Positions 7,191 through 11,512 of a DNA stretch of 11,512 nt are shown here, piece after piece. Each line of letters starts with the position of its first letter. Position 1 is the first letter of the stretch. Where the stretch lies: positions 46,367 to 57,878 of the forward strand of contig PAMN02000063.1 of assembly GCA_002707335.2 (NCBI GenBank), written 5' to 3'. The notes beneath the pieces were generated by a model that worked only from the letters and a program-made list of their open reading frames with translations, made no database searches and had not been told where the DNA came from. Both the position numbers and the translations under genes were made by a program. This DNA comes from Methanobacteriota archaeon (lineage in GTDB: Archaea > Thermoplasmatota > Poseidoniia > Poseidoniales > Poseidoniaceae).

Positions 7191-8510
7191 TCAAACATCA
7201 GGCAATAATCCTATTTTGGACAATCCCGACCATACAGGGTTTAACCAGCCAGGGATAAACCTGTGTCTTAGATAGACAGCTGCAGCCAATGATAGTTTTT
7301 GGAATTTGTTCAATTTTACTCTTTTTGTGAAGACGTCGCCCTGTTGTCTTTCAATTTGCTTCAGAATTTTGTCATAGAAAGCAATCATCGCTGCAGGAGA
7401 GTATCTAGTTCTTCTTGGTAACAACGGTAGCAATTGTTTTGCTTCTTCTAGATAGGTTCTAGCTCGCTTTGCATAATGATGAATGTAAGGCTCCCATGTC
7501 TTGTTAAGGACTACGTCACCATTCAATTCTGCCTCAGTAATACCATTAGATTCTAATTCGTTAAGTGGGAGATAAACTCTGTTTCTTTGGATATCTTCTC
7601 CAACATCCCGAAGTACGTTGGTTAGTTGCATGAATATGCCCCACGATTCTGCGTACTTTCTTGCAAGTTGATCTTCATATCCATAAATCTCTATGCACAT
7701 TAATCCAACTACACTCGCAACTCTGTAACAGTAAACATACAATTCATCGAAGGTACGATATCTGTTGTTGTAAAGGTCGTCTTCCATACCAGTTATCAAA
7801 TCATCAAATACGCTTCTAGGAATATTATATCGGTTAACAGTATCTTTCAAAGCGAGGAAAACAGGATCTGTGCTGCTTGTTGTTGAATAACATGTAGACA
7901 ATTTCTTTCTGAAGAAGAATAGTTGTGTTATTTTCTCAAGATAGAGGTCTTCTTGTAGAATAGTGTCCTTATTCTGTAATGCTTCTAACTGCTCTCTGTA
8001 TGCGACAGCCTCTGGATCCATCTCTCCCATTGAGCCGGGGAATCTATCTTGCCAATCCCCGTCTGCAATGTCATCCGCTCTCCTACAGAATGCATATACT
8101 GCACACATTGCTAATCGCTGTTCTTCTGGTAAGTATTTGAATGAATGATAGAAATTTCCAGCCTCTCTCATTGTAAGTTCTTCACAATATGAATAAGCTA
8201 ACTTCAACAGTTCAACAGGTGGGTCGCGTGCCCAGATTGGAGCGTCTAGATGAATAAATGGGTCAATTAGTTCGTCTTGTTCACCAATTATTCCGACGAA
8301 TGCAGCACCCTCTCTCAATGCTTCCATTGCTGTTATGCTTACAGCCTTTACCGCATCGGCGGTTAAGTTCACTGCGGCTCTTAACTTAGATGCAGCACCT
8401 TCTTTTTTCACGCCAAATTCACTGGATGCTCCTCCTTTCAAAGGAAATAGCAAATCCAACGGTTTTCGGCGTTCCAACATGTCGCTCAGACTAATTGGAA
8501 CCTTACTCAC
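7191..8510 (-). CDS. Squalene/phytoene synthase family protein with N-terminal extension (phytoene synthase-like)
   Basis: This trans-isoprenyl diphosphate synthase family enzyme condenses two prenyl diphosphates head-to-head, giving phytoene or a squalene precursor. In the 439-residue product the family domain begins only near residue 105. It shows AGNFYHSFKYLPEEQR at 117-132, the first Mg-binding motif FCRRADDIAD at 141-150, YRVASVVGLM at 262-271, and the second Asp motif QLTNVLRDVGEDIQRNRVYLP at 295-315. The pattern is closest to CrtB/HpnD-type enzymes, for which about 280-310 residues is usual. The excess comes from the roughly 100-residue Ala-rich helical N-terminus and an insertion near 185-212. 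GTG at 8510 is used as the start; the ATG at 8480 is an alternative and still leaves a long extension. It lies 42 bp after the other synthase gene and 14 bp before the hydrolase. Phytoene synthase is the best guess, but squalene synthesis is not excluded. Confidence 0.88.
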   Translation of the reverse strand: MSKVPISLSDMLERRKPLDLLFPLKGGASSEFGVKKEGAASKLRAAVNLTADAVKAVSITAMEALREGAAFVGIIGEQDELIDPFIHLDAPIWARDPPVELLKLAYSYCEELTMREAGNFYHSFKYLPEEQRLAMCAVYAFCRRADDIADGDWQDRFPGSMGEMDPEAVAYREQLEALQNKDTILQEDLYLEKITQLFFFRKKLSTCYSTTSSTDPVFLALKDTVNRYNIPRSVFDDLITGMEDDLYNNRYRTFDELYVYCYRVASVVGLMCIEIYGYEDQLARKYAESWGIFMQLTNVLRDVGEDIQRNRVYLPLNELESNGITEAELNGDVVLNKTWEPYIHHYAKRARTYLEEAKQLLPLLPRRTRYSPAAMIAFYDKILKQIERQQGDVFTKRVKLNKFQKLSLAAAVYLRHRFIPGWLNPVWSGLSKIGLLPDV

Positions 8511-8531
8511 TTATCAGTGTGAGGGTTATTT

Positions 8532-8542
8532 GGATATTTTTT
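8532..8542 (-). promoter_or_regulatory. Possible TATA box for the second synthase gene
   Basis: On the minus strand the A/T-rich element AAAAAATATCC is centred near 8537, about 26 nt before the GTG at 8510. That is the distance between an archaeal TATA box and transcription start, so this gene could have its own leaderless transcript, which fits the absence of a ribosome binding site. Read by eye only. Confidence 0.35.
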
Positions 8543-8552
8543 CATGAATAGA

Positions 8553-9584
8553 TTAAAGCAATTTATCTGGTGAATCCTTGTTCTTTTCCAATAGCCTTTT
8601 CACGCCCCCAGGAATTAGTAACGCTTTGATTATTTTTTTCGCATATTTCTTGATCTCTTCTCTGACAACTTTGATTCTATCTGAAGAATCTAAAACATTT
8701 CCAGTTCTAAGTAAAGTTACGGTTCTTTGTGCAATTAGTACAGGTAATAAACATGAAGCCTTGAGTCTGAATTGGCCTTTTGGTATCATCTTAATGTAAT
8801 CAGATGCAGCATCTAAGTGTTCATTTGTTAGGTCAAGATACTTGTCGTAAAGGGGTCTAAATTTCTCAATATTTTGCTTATCTAATAAGTCACTAGGTTT
8901 CATTCCGTGGTCAGATAATATTTCTTCAGGGATGTAACATCTACCAAATCTTAGGTCTTCTGGTATATCTCTTAGAATATTGATCATCTGTAATGCCTTA
9001 CCAAATCTAATTCCTTTTTCCAAGAATATTTTTTCTTTGTCAGTAGGTAATGACATGAGATGCTGCAACGACATTTTTGTCCAAAATGTTCCAACGCAAC
9101 CCGCTACTCTGTAAGTGTAATCGTCTAGTTCAATTTCTGATTTTAAACTAGAAATAATCCCACCTTCCATTGCAGGGCCAAATCTTTCAAGATCGAGGAT
9201 TTGGCCACCAACTATGATGTCAAGACATTCCAATATCAGTTTAATATCTTCATCATCGAAGTCCTTCAACCCTTCAACAACATAACTAACATTGTTCAGT
9301 AAGTCCTTTTCACTCTCATTTGATTGTATTTTGGCAAGTTCCGAAAAATCAGGTAATTCTGATGTTTTACCTTGAACCACATCATTGTAGCTTTTTAGCA
9401 AATCAAGAAGAACTTGAGTTTCTCCGCTTTTAGAATCTGCAATTGTATCCGCAACTCTAGCAAGGAGATAGAGTAGTCCGATTTGGCCGCGGGTTTTGTC
9501 TGGTAAATATTTCAATGTGGGATAGAAAGACCTAGAGGTACGCTCTAATAGCGAATCAATTTTGGTATTTTTTAGAACCCCCAT
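8553..9584 (-). CDS. Squalene/phytoene synthase family protein (squalene synthase-like)
   Basis: This is a second, distinct member of the head-to-head prenyl synthase family, 343 residues long and without membrane segments. It has SLLERTSRSFYPTLKYLP at 11-28, a first Asp motif LARVADTIAD at 41-50, LDDYTYRVAGCVGTFWTKM at 153-171, and a second Asp motif LQMINILRDIPEDLRFGRCYIP at 198-219. The combination TSRSF, then LLARVADTIAD, then AGCVGTFW resembles the bacterial group usually annotated as farnesyl-diphosphate farnesyltransferase, which suggests squalene (or dehydrosqualene) synthesis from farnesyl diphosphate. It differs clearly from the next gene, so the pair is not a recent duplication. 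It is the first gene of the three-gene minus-strand cluster. The ATG at 9584 is preceded by GAGGGGG with a 4-nt spacer. Product specificity cannot be assigned from sequence alone. Confidence 0.88.
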   Translation of the reverse strand: MGVLKNTKIDSLLERTSRSFYPTLKYLPDKTRGQIGLLYLLARVADTIADSKSGETQVLLDLLKSYNDVVQGKTSELPDFSELAKIQSNESEKDLLNNVSYVVEGLKDFDDEDIKLILECLDIIVGGQILDLERFGPAMEGGIISSLKSEIELDDYTYRVAGCVGTFWTKMSLQHLMSLPTDKEKIFLEKGIRFGKALQMINILRDIPEDLRFGRCYIPEEILSDHGMKPSDLLDKQNIEKFRPLYDKYLDLTNEHLDAASDYIKMIPKGQFRLKASCLLPVLIAQRTVTLLRTGNVLDSSDRIKVVREEIKKYAKKIIKALLIPGGVKRLLEKNKDSPDKLL

Positions 9585-9757
9585 TTATCCCCCTCTATCT
9601 ATACGGACAAATTTATTGTTCTTGATTCAATAGGGTTGTTTGTTTTAATTTCGAATGAACATTGGTTGATTTTTTGCATTCTGTATTGATATTTTTGTAA
9701 TCAATTTGTACACAAGACTTTATTTGAGCCAGCATGACGGGTTTACGAGGGGATACT
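9585..9757. promoter_or_regulatory. Divergent intergenic region between the synthase cluster and the zinc ribbon gene
   Basis: This AT-rich gap of about 170 bp serves both directions. On the minus strand AATAAATT at 9617-9610 lies about 26-30 nt before the ATG at 9584, and the SD-like GAGGGGG is at 9595-9589. If the latter is used, transcription must start further up, perhaps from an A-rich box near 9640-9650. On the plus strand TTTATTTG at 9719-9726 would place a start near 9748. Two similar T-rich pieces, TTGATTTTTTG (9666-9676) and TTGATATTTTTG (9686-9697), recur 20 bp apart. No gene is seen in this gap. Confidence 0.4.
9747..9752 (+). promoter_or_regulatory. Ribosome binding site that sets the zinc ribbon gene start
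   Basis: GAGGGG at 9747-9752 lies 5 nt before the ATG at 9758. An earlier in-frame ATG at 9734 has no such motif and is only 8 bp after the TATA-like TTTATTTG box, so it would probably lie upstream of the transcript. The facing synthase gene has a similar GAGGGGG site. Confidence 0.5.
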
Positions 9758-11359
9758 ATGCAATGCGGCTCTTGTAACGAAGAGATTCCACCGGATAGCA
9801 TATTTTGTCCCGAATGTGGAGCTCGCCAAGAAATGAGCAGAGCTGGCGGCTTGCCAAGTGTCGGGGCTACAGGACTTGGTGGGCAAGAGGTCGGCGGAGG
9901 CCGGAATTTCGGTGTTGTCTCTGGTGAAGCAGTAATGAATCAAAACATTGGAGGTATGCCAAATCAAGGTATGCCCCCAGGAATGATGCCAGATCTAATG
10001 GGTCAAGTCGTCCCAAACATGACTGGAAATCTCCCTCCGCCAGGAATGCAACAAGGAGGCCTCCCTCCTATTGGAATGAATCCAAACAATTTGCCACCAC
10101 CTGGGATGGTAACTCCATTAGGTAATCAACACAATATTGGTGGTAGTCGAGGTGATATGCCACCTGCGTCAAAGGGCCCATCTCTTGCTAGTGGCCTTGG
10201 TCCAAATCCACTAGCCAATGAAACAGGTAACGTTGGTGGAATGGCAATATCAAGTAATCCTACTCGCTCTCCTACAGATGCTATGGTTAACCACCTTGCT
10301 GAAACGGAAAGAGCAGTCAAAAATGAACGAAGAAGCCAATGGCTTCAGATGAATCAAGAGTCAGCAGCAAACGTACTATCATCTATTGGTAGCGATTTAC
10401 CTTCCCACCTCAAAGGAACTGGAAATGAATCTTCAGCTGCTGAATTTTTAGCAAATGCAATAGGTTCTGGAAAGGATGATCAAGCAAATGATGCATTATT
10501 CCGAAGAATGTCAGAAGTTGCAGTCAGAAGAGTTGCTAGAAAGAGAGGTGTCGCTGTTGAAACACCACAAATCAGCGTCGAGGACGGTGTATTGACAGTC
10601 AGTATTGTGTATGTCGATGATGGTAGAGTACTGGACACGCCCGAAGATTTGAGTTCAGCCTTCGAGCATGCAATTTCTACAGAAATTGCACTCAAAGGAT
10701 TAGATGTTTCAGTAAAAATAGATCTTTCACGTTCAAAAGACGGTGCAGTAGAAAGTATATCTGGAGCGACTGTAGAAGTAGAAGCGGAACCAGAAGAAGA
10801 GATGTTTGCATGTGAGGAATGTGATGGTTTGGTAAAAGAATCAGACAATGAATGTCCTCACTGTGGTGCTATATTCGAAGAAGAAGACGAGGAACCTATC
10901 AGTTCATCTCCAAGAGGAGCACCACCTGGCCCTAGAGGTGGCGGTCCCCCTAGTAGAAACCCTGCAGGTCCATCTCGTGGAGGCGGTCCTCCTGGTCCAC
11001 GTGGGGGCGGTCCACCTGGTAGAAACCCTCCTGGTCCATCTAGGGGAGGAGGTCCTCCTGGCCCACGTGGCGGTGGTCCACCAAGTAGAAATCCTCCAGG
11101 TCCAAGAGGAGGCAGTCCATCTGGCGGTCCACCAAGTAGAGGCCCCCCTGGTCCTAAGAAAGGTGGTCCTCCTAGCGGTGGTCCATCTGGCGGTCCACCA
11201 AGTGGAGGCTCATCTGGCGGTCCTCCAAGTAGAGGTCCTCCAGGTCCTAAGAAAGGCGGCCCTCCGAGCAGAGGCTCTCCAGGTCCAAAGAAAGGTCCTC
11301 CCGGCGGTGGCCCTAAAGGCGGTCCACCAAAAGGTCCAAAAAGAGGCCCTCCAGTTTGA
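9758..11359 (+). CDS. Double zinc ribbon protein with Gly/Pro-rich repeat tail, function unknown
   Basis: The product has 533 residues from ATG 9758. Domains in order: an N-terminal zinc ribbon, MQCGSC then FCPECG, with Cys3, 6, 17 and 20; a low-complexity Gly/Met/Pro/Asn linker (about 30-170); a helical segment (about 175-215); and a folded alpha/beta domain (about 235-335) with RRMSEVAVRRVARKRGV and the beta stretch DGVLTVSIVYVDDGRVLD. A second ribbon, ACEEC then ECPHCG, follows with Cys352, 355, 366 and 369, then an acidic patch (EEEDEEP) and a tail of about 145 residues. The tail is almost entirely Gly, Pro, Ser, Arg and Lys and ends in GPKRGPPV. There is no signal peptide or membrane helix, so it is probably cytoplasmic. 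Such ribbons bind nucleic acid or proteins, and the basic RGG-like tail would suit RNA binding or condensate formation, but this is inference. Its stop directly abuts the sucD stop. Confidence 0.82.
   Translation: MQCGSCNEEIPPDSIFCPECGARQEMSRAGGLPSVGATGLGGQEVGGGRNFGVVSGEAVMNQNIGGMPNQGMPPGMMPDLMGQVVPNMTGNLPPPGMQQGGLPPIGMNPNNLPPPGMVTPLGNQHNIGGSRGDMPPASKGPSLASGLGPNPLANETGNVGGMAISSNPTRSPTDAMVNHLAETERAVKNERRSQWLQMNQESAANVLSSIGSDLPSHLKGTGNESSAAEFLANAIGSGKDDQANDALFRRMSEVAVRRVARKRGVAVETPQISVEDGVLTVSIVYVDDGRVLDTPEDLSSAFEHAISTEIALKGLDVSVKIDLSRSKDGAVESISGATVEVEAEPEEEMFACEECDGLVKESDNECPHCGAIFEEEDEEPISSSPRGAPPGPRGGGPPSRNPAGPSRGGGPPGPRGGGPPGRNPPGPSRGGGPPGPRGGGPPSRNPPGPRGGSPSGGPPSRGPPGPKKGGPPSGGPSGGPPSGGSSGGPPSRGPPGPKKGGPPSRGSPGPKKGPPGGGPKGGPPKGPKRGPPV
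10928..11108 (+). repeat. In-frame 66-bp tandem repeat coding a 22-residue Gly/Pro/Arg unit
   Basis: Two complete 66-bp units (10928-10993 and 10994-11059) and a third, diverging copy from 11060 encode a 22-residue unit of the form GPRGGGPPSRNP(A/P)GPSRGGGPP. The amino acids are nearly identical while many third codon positions differ (cgt/aga, cct/cca/ccc), so the protein pattern is being kept although the DNA copies are not recent. Confidence 0.8.
11120..11290 (+). repeat. Second, shorter Gly/Pro/Lys repeat set in the same tail
   Basis: The segment SGGPPSRGPPGPKKGGPPS occurs twice, starting near 11120 and 11213, separated by GGPSGGPPSGGS-like spacer sequence. A third, shorter GPKKG copy follows near 11283. 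Compared with the preceding 22-residue units, the positive charge shifts from Arg to Lys (KK pairs). Unit boundaries are approximate. Confidence 0.6.
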
Positions 11360-11512
11360 TTATCTTAATCCAGCATCCTTCAGGCTCTGAAGTAATACCT
11401 GCCCTAATTCACTAGGGTCTCTAGCACAAGCGATTCCAGCAGCCTCAAAAGCAGCAAATTTCTCATCGGCAGTTCCTTTTCCTCCGGAGATTATCGCTCC
11501 TGCATGCCCCAT
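11360..11512 (-). CDS. sucD: Succinyl-CoA ligase (ADP/GDP-forming) alpha subunit, C-terminal 50 residues
   Basis: Reading the minus strand from the right edge gives an open frame of 50 residues ending at TAA (11362-11360). It begins MGHAGAIISGGKGTADEKF, the strongly conserved C-terminal block of SucD, where the His of GHAGAII is part of the family's usual GHAGA motif. It continues AAFEAAGIACARDPSELGQV and ends LKDAGLR, the expected C-terminus. The first Met in view is an internal residue, since the family has about 240 residues before this block; the 5' part lies beyond the window. SucD carries the phosphohistidine and CoA-binding part of succinyl-CoA synthetase in the TCA cycle; sucC would be expected nearby on the right. 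The stop codon directly abuts that of the convergent zinc ribbon gene. Confidence 0.92.
   Translation of the reverse strand: MGHAGAIISGGKGTADEKFAAFEAAGIACARDPSELGQVLLQSLKDAGLR

Noticed and set aside
10480..10848. A 122-codon minus-strand open frame opposite the zinc ribbon gene
   Set aside because: Ser/Thr-rich antisense reading of a well-supported coding region, with no recognisable domain and no upstream signal.
10928..11290. Repeats that might be a CRISPR array or a minisatellite
   Set aside because: Units are contiguous, in frame and differ mostly at third codon positions. There are no unique spacers and no constant palindromic repeat.
10928..11350. Collagen-like triple helix
   Set aside because: Gly does not keep a strict every-third-residue register; GGG, PP and SRNP steps break it throughout.
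10848..11390. A 180-codon plus-strand open frame rich in Val, Leu and His over the repeat tail
   Set aside because: It is the +1 shadow of the Gly/Pro repeat of the zinc ribbon gene. Its composition comes only from the repeat codons, and it has no independent start signal.

Overview
The window looks like a gene-dense piece of an archaeal genome, most likely a marine Thermoplasmatota member (Marine Group II / Poseidoniales type). The case rests on an archaeal-type tyrosyl-tRNA synthetase, a neighbour resembling the archaeal DUF5611 family, GGTG-type ribosome binding sites, AT-rich TATA-like boxes about 26 nt before some starts, and a mixture with bacterial-style catabolic genes (ETF, glutaryl-CoA dehydrogenase, squalene/phytoene synthases). 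The lineage is an inference; no rRNA or marker set is present. Moderately AT-rich composition and codon use look even throughout, and no mobile element, tRNA, rRNA or CRISPR is seen.

Left block (1-3170, minus strand): a DUF5611-like gene, tyrS, etfB and etfA (cut by the left edge) form one probable operon. Two of the three junctions place the ribosome binding site over or directly beside the preceding stop codon. A 72-bp gap (3171-3242) separates this operon from two plus-strand genes: an exported, C-terminally anchored beta-propeller-like protein and a very well-conserved glutaryl-CoA dehydrogenase (gcdH). EtfAB is the expected electron acceptor of the dehydrogenase, so the window holds both halves of one electron-transfer step.

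Middle block (5653-9584, minus strand): two different squalene/phytoene synthase family enzymes are followed by a five-helix membrane protein fused to an alpha/beta hydrolase domain. This is a probable isoprenoid (carotenoid or squalene) cluster. Whether the two synthases do separate jobs or share a split pathway cannot be settled from sequence.

Right block (9585-11512): after a divergent promoter region comes a plus-strand protein with two four-cysteine zinc ribbons, a Met/Gly/Pro-rich linker, a folded middle domain and a long basic Gly/Pro repeat tail. Its stop codon directly abuts the stop codon of a minus-strand sucD (succinyl-CoA ligase alpha subunit), of which only the last 50 residues are inside the window. 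A similar tail-to-tail arrangement, with a 1-nt gap, occurs at 5651/5653.
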